Below, one piece after another: positions 1-8,617 of a stretch of 64,000 nt of DNA. The first letter of the stretch is position 1; each line of letters starts with the position of its first letter. The position numbers and the translations under genes were made by a program. The DNA comes from JAJRPT01 sp964465945 (lineage in GTDB: Bacteria > Bacteroidota > Ignavibacteria > Kapaibacteriales > UBA2268): contig CAYXMM010000003.1 in NCBI GenBank assembly GCA_964465945.1, positions 1 through 64,000 of the forward strand. The letters are read 5' to 3'. Under the pieces are notes generated by a model. That model was not told the DNA's origin, ran no database searches, and saw only the letters and a program-made list of their open reading frames with translations.

Positions 1-20
1 TAAAGTCGAAAGACAAACGA

Positions 21-53
21 AAGAAGCCCAGCATATTGCTGGGCTTCTTTTTT
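21..53 (+). terminator. Rho-independent terminator
   Basis: A perfect 13-bp stem (21-33 pairs with 37-49) closes a 3-nt TAT loop and is followed by a T-rich tail. It would end a plus-strand transcript entering from the left. The gene it serves lies outside the window. The first three bases (TAA) could be that gene's stop, but this cannot be shown. Confidence 0.85.
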
Positions 54-167
54 GTTTTTGCGATATTTGAAGAGCGATAAAATTTTCAATCAATTCTGCA
101 AACGACAATATTTTACGTATAAACCCTTATATTGTATGTTTTAAATATATCATAATAAGGATGCCTT

Positions 168-989
168 ATGAACATTATAAATATTAGTTCAAAATATAAT
201 CTTTCAAACTCACAAGTTGAGTTCGCTGAAAGAATCATTGTATGTGGGAAAGACCATTACATGAGAGACAATGAGATATACTTCTTATCTAAAACAATTC
301 CTTTATATTTAGTAAATTCAAAAGAGTTTGAAAAATATAGATTAGGAAATGATGATGAATTTGAAAAAGATGGAAGTAAGAAACCAGCTACAGAAATGTT
401 AGGACTTTATTATAGCAAAGGCAAACATAATATTAAAGAAATCTATTTATGTCCTGAAAACATCTTAAAATATACAAACGATGACAATGAACTTAAACAT
501 ATAGTTGCTATGGTTATTATTCATGAACTTGCTCATGCTTACTTGGATAAAAGAGATAGATATACACCTATTGATGCTTTTTATAGATGGATGGAAGAAT
601 CTATGGCAAATAATATAACACTTCAATATTTTGAATCATATTATGATAATTGGCATCACAGACGTAGATATAATTGTGATAATGAAACACTTTCACACAA
701 TAGCTCTTCTAAAATAAATTATGTAGAAGAATTTATTATGAATCAACCTAAAAATTATAAATTAGGTTTATATTTATATAGATCAAGATTTCGTCACGAA
801 CATTTCTGGTATAACAATAAAGTAGAAACACAAAAGAAAACTAAAGCAAAAGCTGAATGGTTGAACTATGTTAAAGGAATAATTAGTAATGATATTTCAA
901 AAGTAAATCTTAAAGAACTTTACGAGAAAACAAAGACTGTTCTATTAGAAGATCCATATTGTGAAATCACAAAAGCAAACAATGCTTAA
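168..989 (+). CDS. Unassigned HExxH zincin-like protein
   Basis: 273 residues, no signal peptide, no family recognised with certainty. The readable signal is HELAH at residues 119-123 in a hydrophobic helix, followed about 20 residues later by W-M-E-E-S-M-A-N-N (141-149). Gluzincins use HExxH plus a downstream Glu as zinc ligands, and ImmA/IrrE (DUF955) proteins carry an E-x-x-A-N pattern at this place. H119, H123 and E143 or E144 are therefore plausible ligands, with E120 as the catalytic base. The C-terminal half is basic and lysine/tyrosine rich. An AAGGA ribosome-binding site lies 7 nt before the ATG. It is monocistronic, with a terminator upstream and a 65-nt gap downstream. A metallopeptidase role is inference; the protein could be structural or phage-derived. 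Confidence 0.7.
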   Translation: MNIINISSKYNLSNSQVEFAERIIVCGKDHYMRDNEIYFLSKTIPLYLVNSKEFEKYRLGNDDEFEKDGSKKPATEMLGLYYSKGKHNIKEIYLCPENILKYTNDDNELKHIVAMVIIHELAHAYLDKRDRYTPIDAFYRWMEESMANNITLQYFESYYDNWHHRRRYNCDNETLSHNSSSKINYVEEFIMNQPKNYKLGLYLYRSRFRHEHFWYNNKVETQKKTKAKAEWLNYVKGIISNDISKVNLKELYEKTKTVLLEDPYCEITKANNA

Positions 990-1054
990 ATATTGTGTTA
1001 AATTTTTCATAATTCAATAAATTTCTTAAATTTGTGGACTTACGAATGTGAAAA

Positions 1055-1474
1055 ATGAAATCTTTTAGAAAAGAACTTTGGTTTAATACTCAACATAGAC
1101 GGCAGTTTATAAATATTACAAACGATGTAGATGTCGCCCTACAAGAAAGCAAAATTAGAGAGGGAATATGCTTAGTGAACGCTATGCATATTTCTGCCTC
1201 TGTTTTTATCAATGATGACGAAAATGGGTTGCATCACGATTTCGAGAATTGGCTTGAACGTCTTGCTCCTGAAAAGCCATACAATCAATATATGCACAAT
1301 GATACAGGAGAAGATAATGCCGATGCTCATCTTAAAAGACAAATTATGGGTAGAGAGGTTATGGTGGCAATTACTAATGGGAAATTAGACTTTGGTCCTT
1401 GGGAGCAGATTTTCTACGGCGAGTTCGACGGAAAAAGACGAAAAAGAGTTTTAATTAAAATAATCGGCGAATAA
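1055..1474 (+). CDS. YjbQ/UPF0047 family protein
   Basis: 139 residues, the full length of the UPF0047 (YjbQ) family, small trimeric beta proteins. Some members have been reported to have weak thiamine-phosphate synthase activity, but the physiological role is unsettled. Visible family features are the hydrophobic strand leading into H45-I-S-A-S, the HND motif near 81-83, G-E-D-N-A-D-A-H-L-K (85-94) and the closing D-F-G-P-W-E-Q (112-118) before the last strand. No signal peptide, so cytosolic. A TAAATTTG sequence at 1027-1034 matches a Bacteroidota -7 box and suggests its own promoter. It lies 25 nt upstream of the M2 peptidase gene, so the two may be cotranscribed. Confidence 0.88.
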   Translation: MKSFRKELWFNTQHRRQFINITNDVDVALQESKIREGICLVNAMHISASVFINDDENGLHHDFENWLERLAPEKPYNQYMHNDTGEDNADAHLKRQIMGREVMVAITNGKLDFGPWEQIFYGEFDGKRRKRVLIKIIGE

Positions 1475-1499
1475 ATATTATTAATTTTAAAGGTGATTT

Positions 1500-3320
1500 A
1501 TGAAATTTGTTAATTTCTTATTATATTCTCTTTTAATAATTTCAATTGTAGCTTGCAATAATGAAAAATTAGAAGTAGATAAAAATTTAGAAGCTCAAGC
1601 ACAATTATTTTTAGATAAGTACAATATTGATTATCAAAAGTATTTATATGCTTCTTCAAAAGCGGAATGGAAGTCAAACACGTATATAGTTGAAGGTGAT
1701 ACTTTAACTGAAAAGTTAGTTCAAGATGCTAATGAAGCATTTTCGGCTTTTACAGGTAGTATTGCTAATATTGATTCAGCAAAATATTATTTAAAGTCTA
1801 AGGATAAATTAAATCCTTTGCAAGTAAAACAATTTGAAACTATCCTATATATGGCTGGGCGAAACCCAATGTCTGCTGAGGAAAAAGTGAAAGAATTAAT
1901 TACTCAAAATAATTCCCAAAATGGTAAATTATTTGGATTTACATTCAGAGTCAATGGTAAAGAAGTTACTCCAAATCAGATTGATAAAATTATGACTGAT
2001 GAGACTGACTTAACTAAAAGACTGGAAGCATGGGAAGCATCTAAGCAAGTTGGAGTAGAATTGAAAGATGGTTTGGAAAAATTACAAACTTTAAGAAATT
2101 CTGTTGTTCAATCGCTTGGCTATGAAAACTTCTTCCAATACGAAGTTTCAGATTATGGTTACTCTACTGATGAATTAGTTAGCGTTTGCAAAGATATGAT
2201 TTCTGATATTTGGCCACTATACAGAGAGTTGCACACTTGGGCTAGATATGAGCTTGCTAACAAATATAAAACTGATGTTCCTGAATATTTACCTGCTCAC
2301 TGGTTACCTAACAAATGGGGACAAGAATGGAATGATATGGTGCAAGTTGATGGAATTGATATTGACCCAGAATTAAAAAAGAATGGTGCAGAATGGGTTG
2401 TGAAAAAAGGTGAAGAATTTTATGTTAGTATGGGCTTCCCAAATTTACCTAAATCTTTCTATGAATTATCATCTCTTTATCCATTGCCGGCTGATGCAAA
2501 ATATAAAAAAAATACTCATGCTTCTGCTTGGCACATGGACTATGCCGAAGATGTACGCTCTTTAATGTCTGTTGAACCAAATACTAAATGGTGGGGAACT
2601 ACATTACACGAATTGGGACATATATATTATTATATGTCATATTCTAACCCAGAAGTTCCAATTATTTTAAGAGGTGGAGCTAACAGAGCGTTCCACGAAG
2701 GTATTGGAACTATGATTGGGCTTGCTTCATTACAAGTTCCTTTTTTACAAGGTCTGGGATTAGTTAATAATGATATATCAATCGACCAAACAAAGTTATT
2801 ATTAAAAGAAGCAATGGACTATATCGTTGTTATTCCTTGGAGCGCTGGTGTAATGACAATGTTTGAGCACGAACTATATGCGAAAAATCTACCGAAAGAT
2901 AAGTACAATGCTAAATGGTGGGAATTAAAGAAAAAATATCAAGGTATAATTCCACCGTCTGAAAGAGGTGAAGAATATTGCGATGCAGCAACTAAAACTC
3001 ATATTATTAATGACCCCGCTCAATATTATGACTATGCAATTTCGACAGTTTTACTTTTCCAATTGCATAATCACATAGCAAAGAACATTCTGAAACAAGA
3101 TCCTCACAATACAAATTACTGGGGTAATAAAGAAGTAGGAACTTTCTTAAAAGATTTAACAAAAACAGGAGCTACTGTTGACTGGAAAAAACATCTCCAC
3201 AATTCTATTGGCGAAGATTTCTCAGCAAAAGCAATAGTAGATTACTTCGAGCCATTAATGAAATGGCTACAAGAACAAAACAAAGGTAGGACTTACACAT
3301 TACCTAAAACTATCGATTAA
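1500..3320 (+). CDS. M2 family peptidyl-dipeptidase lipoprotein (ACE-like)
   Basis: 606 residues, close to the size of one angiotensin-converting-enzyme catalytic domain. The N-terminus is a lipoprotein signal: a hydrophobic stretch ending in S-I-V-A-C, with C19 as the lipidated cysteine. The zinc site is H370-E-L-G-H374, and E400 in F-H-E-G-I-G is the third ligand, 26 residues after H374 (24 in the ACE reference I recall). The surrounding sequence R-G-G-A-N-R-A-F-H-E is typical of M2. The enzyme would release dipeptides from peptide C-termini in the periplasm or at the cell surface, probably for peptide nutrition. The start is supported by AAGGTG 5 nt upstream. A hairpin terminator shared with convergent ahcY follows. 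Confidence 0.92.
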   Translation: MKFVNFLLYSLLIISIVACNNEKLEVDKNLEAQAQLFLDKYNIDYQKYLYASSKAEWKSNTYIVEGDTLTEKLVQDANEAFSAFTGSIANIDSAKYYLKSKDKLNPLQVKQFETILYMAGRNPMSAEEKVKELITQNNSQNGKLFGFTFRVNGKEVTPNQIDKIMTDETDLTKRLEAWEASKQVGVELKDGLEKLQTLRNSVVQSLGYENFFQYEVSDYGYSTDELVSVCKDMISDIWPLYRELHTWARYELANKYKTDVPEYLPAHWLPNKWGQEWNDMVQVDGIDIDPELKKNGAEWVVKKGEEFYVSMGFPNLPKSFYELSSLYPLPADAKYKKNTHASAWHMDYAEDVRSLMSVEPNTKWWGTTLHELGHIYYYMSYSNPEVPIILRGGANRAFHEGIGTMIGLASLQVPFLQGLGLVNNDISIDQTKLLLKEAMDYIVVIPWSAGVMTMFEHELYAKNLPKDKYNAKWWELKKKYQGIIPPSERGEEYCDAATKTHIINDPAQYYDYAISTVLLFQLHNHIAKNILKQDPHNTNYWGNKEVGTFLKDLTKTGATVDWKKHLHNSIGEDFSAKAIVDYFEPLMKWLQEQNKGRTYTLPKTID

Positions 3321-3325
3321 ATAAC

Positions 3326-3350
3326 AAGGGCTATCATTTTGATAGCCCTT
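3326..3350. terminator. Bidirectional terminator hairpin
   Basis: A perfect 10-bp inverted repeat (3326-3335 with 3341-3350) and 5-nt loop sit between the convergent M2 peptidase and ahcY genes. The T-run after the stem is poor on both strands, so termination is likely but not textbook. Confidence 0.7.
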
Positions 3351-3377
3351 ATTCATTCTAATAAATTAACTTGAAAA

Positions 3378-4688
3378 TCAAGTTCCTTCGTTGTACGAAT
3401 TAATATAACTTAATTGCTCTGCTGATAAAACATCTAAATTCATTTTCATTGATTCAAGTTTTGTTTTAGCAACAAATTGATCTTGTTCTAATGGAATTTC
3501 AATCACTGCATTTTCATATTTCTCACCATTTCTATGTTTCATCACTAAATTAAGATGAGCTAAGAATTGATTAGCAAAAGACATATCCATTACTTCTGAT
3601 GGATGTCCTTCTGCTGCTGCTAAGTTAATCAATCTACCTTGTGCTAATAAATAAATTCTATTACCATTTTTCAAAGTATATTCTTCACAATTTGGTCTAA
3701 TCGTTCTTTTTGAAACTGATACTGATTCCAATTCTGGAATATTAATCTCAGCATCATAATGACCAGTATTACAGATTATAGCACCATCTCTCATTGTTTC
3801 AAAATGTTGCTTTCTAATAATATCTTTTACACCAGTTGCAGTACAGAAAATATCTCCAACTTTTGCTGCTTCGTCCATAGTCATTACTTCGTGCCCATTC
3901 AACACACCTTTAATAGCCGCAGTTGGTTTAACCTCTGTAATAATTACATTTGAACCCATACCTTTTGCTCTAAGTGCAACACCAGAACCGCAATGTCCGT
4001 GTCCTGCAACAACGAAATTTTTACCAGCTAAAAGCACAGAAGTTGCTCTAATAATACCATCTAATGTAGATTGACCTGTTCCATAAACATTATCAAAATC
4101 CCATTTAGTTTCAGCATCATTTACCGCAAATACTGGGTAATATAACTCACCAGCTTCTTGTCTTGACCTTAATCTATGAACACCAGTAGTTGTTTCTTCA
4201 GTTCCACCGATTACTTCATTTTTAGCATATTCTTTATATTTTTCATGAACTGTATTAATCAAATCACAACCATCATCAAGTGTTAAATGTGGTTTAGGGT
4301 CGATTGTTCTCTCTATACACCAATAAAAATCGTCGTGATTACCATACCAAGCAAACATACCAACACCTTCAGCTGCAAGAGCTGCAGCCACAGCATCATT
4401 TGTAGAAAGTGGATTGCAGCCGGACCAATAAACTTCAGCACCCGCTGCTTGTAATGTTCTTATTAATATTCCTGTTTCTTTAGTTACGTGTAGACAGCCA
4501 GCAATTTTATAACCCGCAAACGGCTTAGTTTTTGAATATTCTTCACGTAATTTCATCATAACGGGCATTCTGCTTTCAGCCCAATCCATCAGCAATTTAC
4601 CTTCTTCGGCTAAGCTAATATCCTTTACACAATATTTTCCTTGCTCGTAAGAAAATTTTCCTGTTGCTTTCATTTGTGGAATTGACAT
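3378..4688 (-). CDS. ahcY: Adenosylhomocysteinase (archaeal/short type)
   Basis: Hydrolyses S-adenosylhomocysteine to adenosine and homocysteine, recycling the by-product of SAM-dependent methylation; cytosolic, NAD-bound. 436 residues. Readable motifs are H67-V-T-K, the L-D-D-G turn (137-140), the substrate/lysine stretch V-N-D-A-E-T-K (K195) with D199-N200, then Y-G-T-G-Q-S. That last motif is the form used by the short archaeal-type enzymes, where many other enzymes have Y-G-C-R-E-S. The NAD loop reads G-H-G-H-C-G-S-G (229-236), an unusual variant of the common G-Y-G-x-x-G-K-G. The canonical K-P-x-x-Y-R-Y tail is absent, as expected for this subtype. The start is preceded by AGGAAA. A TAATTTTG -7 box lies at 4733-4726. 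Confidence 0.95.
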   Translation of the reverse strand: MSIPQMKATGKFSYEQGKYCVKDISLAEEGKLLMDWAESRMPVMMKLREEYSKTKPFAGYKIAGCLHVTKETGILIRTLQAAGAEVYWSGCNPLSTNDAVAAALAAEGVGMFAWYGNHDDFYWCIERTIDPKPHLTLDDGCDLINTVHEKYKEYAKNEVIGGTEETTTGVHRLRSRQEAGELYYPVFAVNDAETKWDFDNVYGTGQSTLDGIIRATSVLLAGKNFVVAGHGHCGSGVALRAKGMGSNVIITEVKPTAAIKGVLNGHEVMTMDEAAKVGDIFCTATGVKDIIRKQHFETMRDGAIICNTGHYDAEINIPELESVSVSKRTIRPNCEEYTLKNGNRIYLLAQGRLINLAAAEGHPSEVMDMSFANQFLAHLNLVMKHRNGEKYENAVIEIPLEQDQFVAKTKLESMKMNLDVLSAEQLSYINSYNEGT

Positions 4689-4725
4689 TTCATTTCCTAA
4701 TTTTAATTTTTACAAAATAAGATTT

Positions 4726-4733
4726 CAAAATTA
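4726..4733 (-). promoter_or_regulatory. Putative -7 box for ahcY
   Basis: TAATTTTG on the minus strand, 38 nt before the ahcY ATG, matches the Bacteroidota -7 consensus TAnnTTTG. No good TTTG -33 element is seen 19-21 nt further upstream, so the call rests on the -7 box and its place. Confidence 0.4.
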
Positions 4734-4754
4734 CGAAATTTATTTTTATTTCCG

Positions 4755-4779
4755 TAATCCTATTAATATTATAGGATTA
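4755..4779. repeat. Inverted repeat downstream of the BNR protein gene
   Basis: A 9-bp perfect inverted repeat (4755-4763 with 4771-4779) with a 7-nt AT loop lies between the end of the beta-propeller gene and the start of ahcY. It could be a weak terminator for the minus-strand gene, but there is no clean T-tract, so the role is uncertain. Confidence 0.35.
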
Positions 4780-4833
4780 TTTAATTGTTAATTAAAAATT
4801 AAATTAAAACAACAATCTAACTACATTAACAAC

Positions 4834-7800
4834 TTACTTCCTCAATTCACCTGGCATCCAAGGTGAATTAGAATTTGTTAACTTCCCTTCAATGTCTTTC
4901 AAATTATTCTCAATTAAAATTAAATTAGCTTTAACTTGTGCATATTGTTTCTCAAGTAAATCAAGAGTTCTAACATTAGTTAATGTTGGTTCTGCCGTCG
5001 AATACCAAAAACCATAAAGCATATTTTCCAAACGTGAGCTCATTGAAGGAGTTTGGTTTTCACTTCTTGAACTTATTGCACTATTTCCATTAATTAAAAT
5101 ATTAGTCGCATCTAGCAAAGGATTAACCTTATTTAATTGACTTAAAAGACCTTTATCAACATTATTAGTTAACATAATTGCATTTTCATAAGATTTTACC
5201 TTATTATTCACTGATTTTAGATAATTATTTGCTCCGTCAAGATTTTTTCGCATCTCAAAAGCACGTTTATGGAAAGCTAAAAGTTTTTCGTTATCTGCTC
5301 TGGGAATAGCATTATTGTCAAGCGGTTTAGCTGTGAAACTAACTTCATCTGAAATTTTAGTTAATTCTCCATTATGCTCTTTATATATAGAAACAATATA
5401 CTTACCTGGCATAACTGGGTATCCAGAACTTTTATTAACATTTGTGTTCTCATTCACTGGACTTGTCTCAGGATACCTCAAATCCCAAACTAACCTCTGA
5501 ACCCCCTTTTTATATGGAGCTGTAAGCTTTCTAACTTCGTTACCCGCTGAATCCTTTATTATAAAAATCAAGCTTGGCACTTGCTCATCATCTTCTTTCT
5601 TTAATTCTTCTAAAGTCGGATAAGGGACTTTTTGTTTATTTTTTTCTAACTCTTTAGCCTTCTCCTGTCTTTTCGATTTTAATGTCTCGTAATCATCTTT
5701 TATGTAATAAGTAAAATGTGCACCATAAGCATAATTTTCACCCCGCCAGAAAGTATTCCCAAGATTATCACCACCAAACGACCTATCTTCAATAAACATC
5801 CAAGCATCTTTTATAGGAAACAAAATCGCATCTTTCTTAATCGATTCGTCATTTATTTCTCTAAGTGAACTATAATCGTCTAAAATAAAAAAACCACGTC
5901 CAAATGAAGCAAGAGCAAGGTCATTTTCTCTACGTTGAATTTCTACTTCCTTGATACTAATAGTTGGTAGCCCCGCTGTTAATTTAACCCAATTCTTACC
6001 AGAATTATAAGTATAATAAACTCCAAACTCTGTTCCAATAAATAATAAATCTGCTTTTATATGGTCTTGCTTAATTGAATGAACTGGTAAATTATCAGGC
6101 AAGCCGTTAGCAATGTTCTGCCATGTTTTCCCTTTATCTTTTGACATTAAAATATATGGCTTAAAATCTCCTCGCTTAGTATTGTCAAATGTAGCATATA
6201 CGGTATTCTCATCAAATAAATCTGACTCAATATCAGAAACATAAGTCGTTTCCGGAACTGATGCAAAAGTAGAAACTTTCGACCAACTTTGCCCATCATT
6301 ATCACTAACTTGAATTAACCCATCATCAGTCCCAACATATAACAAGCCCTTTTTCTTACTTGACTCATCTAAAGAAACAATATTACCATACAAAGAAGTA
6401 GAAGAATTTTTAGCAACTGCTTCCGGTTCCCACACTTTTCCCATTACTTCAAGTTGATTCCTATCAATTTGTCTTGATAAATCACCACTTACTTTAATCC
6501 AAGAATTACCCTTGTTAGTTGATTTGAACAATTTATTTGCTGCAAAATATAAAGTACTATTATCATGAGGTGAAATAATAATAGGAGAGTTCCAATTCCA
6601 TCTTAGTTCCTCATTTTCCTCTTCTTGTGGTTGAATACCAGTTATCTCGCCAGATTTTTTATCATATCTAACTAAATAACCATATTGTGGTTGTGAATAC
6701 ACAATATTAGCATCTTTCGGGTCAACTACAGTCTTAAACCCATCACCACCAACAGTAACATAAAAATCTTGATTCATCAATCCAGACTCATTCTGAGTTC
6801 TTGTAGGTCCGCCAATCGTATTGTTATCTTGAGTTCCACCATAAATATTATAAAAAGGGAAGTCATTATCAACAGTTACACGATAAAATTGTGTTACTGA
6901 AAGATTCTCAAAATATCGCCACGTAGTAGCATTATCGAATGTTTCATATAAACCACCATCGCCACCAATTAAAATATTATTCGGATTTTTAGGGTTTATC
7001 CAAATAGCATGGTCATCGACATGCCTTTGATTATTGCTAACTCTATTCCAAGTTTTCCCTCCATCAAAACTTCTTGTAGTATATGTTGAAAGCGAATAAA
7101 TTGTATTTTTATCATCAGGATGCATTACAATTTCTTGATAATATTGCGGAGAACTTGATATAGCAGAATTTTGCTTTTCCCAACTCGCACCTCTATCAAT
7201 ACTTTTAAAAAAACCATTTCGACCCTCTGATGCTTCAATAATTGCATAAACATAATCTGGCTCTGTCGGAGAAATTGCCAACCCAATCCTACCAACCAAA
7301 CCAGATGGCAAACCATTCGAAAGTTTGTTCCAAGTCTTCCCACCATCTTCAGATTTATGAATTGCACTTTCAGGACCACCATTAACTAAAGTCCAAACAT
7401 GCCTTCTTCTTTGATATGATGATGCATAAATAACTTCAGGATTACTCGGATCCATCACTATATCACTAATTCCCGTTTTTGGAGAAATATCAAGAACTTT
7501 ATTCCAAGTTTTCCCATCATCAATAGTTTTATACAATCCTCTATCACCACCATCTTTCCAAAGAGGACCTTGTGCTGCGACATAAACAATATTAGAATTA
7601 CTTGGATGCACAATAATCTTTCCAATATGCTCGGAAGCTTTAAGCCCCATATTTATAAAAGACTTTCCACCATCATCGCTCTTATAAACCCCATCACCAT
7701 AACTTACAGAGCGTTGCGAATTATTCTCACCTGAGCCAACCCATATAATATTTTCATTATTTGGGTCAATTGTAATACAGCCAATAGAATAAGAACCATA

Positions 7801-8052
7801 ACTATCAAAAATTGGTTTAAAAGTAGTCCCATGATTAGTAGTTTTAAATACTCCACCAGAAGCAATAGCAACATAAAACTCATCAAAATTATTAGGATTA
7901 ACTGCTAAATCAATTATCCTTCCAGAATTGAGAGCAGGACCAATAGATCTAAACTTCAAACCACTTAGCATCGAAGTATTAATTTTATTATCTTCTGCAT
8001 TCAAATTAAACACTAACGTTATAAAAACCAACAAAATAAATAATGTTCTCAT
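4834..8052 (-). CDS. Secreted BNR/VPS10-like beta-propeller protein
   Basis: 1072 residues with a Sec signal peptide (M-R-T-L-F-I-L-L, hydrophobic core, likely cut after N-L-N-A). The mature part carries many Asp-box (BNR) turns of the form S-x-D-x-G-K-T-W, such as S-D-D-G-G-K-S-F, T-I-D-D-G-K-T-W and S-E-D-G-G-K-T-W, spread over roughly residues 45-740. That pattern fits a sortilin/VPS10-like or sialidase-like propeller, often annotated as 'glycosyl hydrolase'. The remaining 300 residues include a lysine/glutamate-rich segment and a beta-rich domain with P-V-M-P-G-K-Y. No catalytic residues can be assigned, and no T9SS tail is seen. Substrate unknown; surface binding or hydrolysis is inferred. 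Single gene, with a TAAATTTG -7-like box at 8088-8081. Confidence 0.85.
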   Translation of the reverse strand: MRTLFILLVFITLVFNLNAEDNKINTSMLSGLKFRSIGPALNSGRIIDLAVNPNNFDEFYVAIASGGVFKTTNHGTTFKPIFDSYGSYSIGCITIDPNNENIIWVGSGENNSQRSVSYGDGVYKSDDGGKSFINMGLKASEHIGKIIVHPSNSNIVYVAAQGPLWKDGGDRGLYKTIDDGKTWNKVLDISPKTGISDIVMDPSNPEVIYASSYQRRRHVWTLVNGGPESAIHKSEDGGKTWNKLSNGLPSGLVGRIGLAISPTEPDYVYAIIEASEGRNGFFKSIDRGASWEKQNSAISSSPQYYQEIVMHPDDKNTIYSLSTYTTRSFDGGKTWNRVSNNQRHVDDHAIWINPKNPNNILIGGDGGLYETFDNATTWRYFENLSVTQFYRVTVDNDFPFYNIYGGTQDNNTIGGPTRTQNESGLMNQDFYVTVGGDGFKTVVDPKDANIVYSQPQYGYLVRYDKKSGEITGIQPQEEENEELRWNWNSPIIISPHDNSTLYFAANKLFKSTNKGNSWIKVSGDLSRQIDRNQLEVMGKVWEPEAVAKNSSTSLYGNIVSLDESSKKKGLLYVGTDDGLIQVSDNDGQSWSKVSTFASVPETTYVSDIESDLFDENTVYATFDNTKRGDFKPYILMSKDKGKTWQNIANGLPDNLPVHSIKQDHIKADLLFIGTEFGVYYTYNSGKNWVKLTAGLPTISIKEVEIQRRENDLALASFGRGFFILDDYSSLREINDESIKKDAILFPIKDAWMFIEDRSFGGDNLGNTFWRGENYAYGAHFTYYIKDDYETLKSKRQEKAKELEKNKQKVPYPTLEELKKEDDEQVPSLIFIIKDSAGNEVRKLTAPYKKGVQRLVWDLRYPETSPVNENTNVNKSSGYPVMPGKYIVSIYKEHNGELTKISDEVSFTAKPLDNNAIPRADNEKLLAFHKRAFEMRKNLDGANNYLKSVNNKVKSYENAIMLTNNVDKGLLSQLNKVNPLLDATNILINGNSAISSRSENQTPSMSSRLENMLYGFWYSTAEPTLTNVRTLDLLEKQYAQVKANLILIENNLKDIEGKLTNSNSPWMPGELRK

Positions 8053-8131
8053 ACCTAACCAATTATATTTAAAATAAATACAAATTTACGCAAAAAATGC
8101 AAAACTATAACCAAATTACATGATATCTCTC

Positions 8132-8156
8132 GGTTACTGAGTGAAGTCGAAGTATC
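8132..8156. repeat. REP-like intergenic element 1
   Basis: GGTTACTGAGTGAAGTCGAA followed by GTATC resembles a short, partly palindromic element I recall as scattered between genes in many Bacteroidota/FCB genomes. It is the first block of a repeat mosaic running to about 8520. Confidence 0.5.
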
Positions 8157-8190
8157 AAATGGAAATACCTGTTACGTCATAAACAACGCA

Positions 8191-8235
8191 AACCTCTCTT
8201 CCATTGAGGGAAGTGCCTTTAGGGCGATGGGTAAT
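8191..8235. repeat. REP-like intergenic element 2
   Basis: A block built on the imperfect palindrome CTTCC/GGAAG (8199-8212), followed by TGCCTTTAGGGCGATGGGT. It resembles interspersed 'ttaggg' palindromic blocks found between genes in related genomes. It is clearly richer in G and C than the flanking DNA. Confidence 0.45.
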
Positions 8236-8239
8236 TTTT

Positions 8240-8274
8240 TGTTCGTCATTCTGAGCGAATGTGAAGAATCTCTC
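8240..8274. repeat. REP-like intergenic element 3
   Basis: The core CGTCATTCTGAGCGAATG then GAAGAATCT matches a widespread short repeat family with consensus near 'CGTCATTCTGAGCGAAGCGAAGAATCT' that I recall from many bacterial intergenic regions. It lies directly downstream of element 2. Confidence 0.55.
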
Positions 8275-8335
8275 AAAAAAGAACAAAGCCATATTAAGCA
8301 AAGCAAAAAAAACATCAAAATTTCATAATTCCCAT

Positions 8336-8380
8336 CCAGTTGGAGGGGTGGCAGCGATAGCTGACGGGGTGGTTGCATTT
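8336..8380. repeat. REP-like intergenic element 4
   Basis: TTGGAGGGGTGGCAGCGATA followed by GCTGACGGGGTGGTT, with a small CAGC-GATA-GCTG palindrome in the middle. Its G content is far above the surroundings. It resembles a repeat commonly interspersed in FCB genomes. Confidence 0.5.
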
Positions 8381-8385
8381 AAAAA

Positions 8386-8520
8386 TACTTCGGAGAAGTA
8401 TAATATTAATAGAAAATGGGTCAACAAAAAATATCCAACTTCGGGGAAGTTGAATATTAGGAGCAAAAATAAACAAAACAAACACCATCTTCGGAAGGTT
8501 TCAATCACTTCCGAAGGTTA
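8386..8520. repeat. CTTCGG hairpin array
   Basis: Two related units about 51 bp apart each begin with a perfect hairpin: TACTTC-GGA-GAAGTA (8386-8400) and AACTTC-GGG-GAAGTT (8437-8451). Each is followed by a similar 'aatatta' stretch. A third, larger inverted repeat pairs CTTCGGAAG (8489-8497) with CTTCCGAAG (8508-8516). An 86-codon frame across this block is an artefact of the repeats. Transcription, if any, is unknown. Confidence 0.7.
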
Positions 8521-8617
8521 AATTAACAAGTATGATACAACACTATTTCGCAGAAAAATAAACTATTTTACCCCAAATTTTATATTTTTGCGAAAGTGTT
8601 CAAATAAAATTAAAAAT

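Noticed and set aside
8386..8451. Two similar hairpin units as a possible CRISPR array
   Set aside because: Only two units, imperfect, with AT-rich flanks shared between them instead of unique spacers, and no cas genes in the window.
8261..8521. 86-codon plus-strand frame in the repeat region
   Set aside because: It runs through REP-like blocks and hairpins, has no ribosome-binding site, and its peptide is repeat-derived and basic without a domain.
8588..8617. TTG start of the first VOC gene at 8588
   Set aside because: The extra ten residues are basic and unlike the VOC fold start; the ATG at 8618 precedes the conserved first strand.
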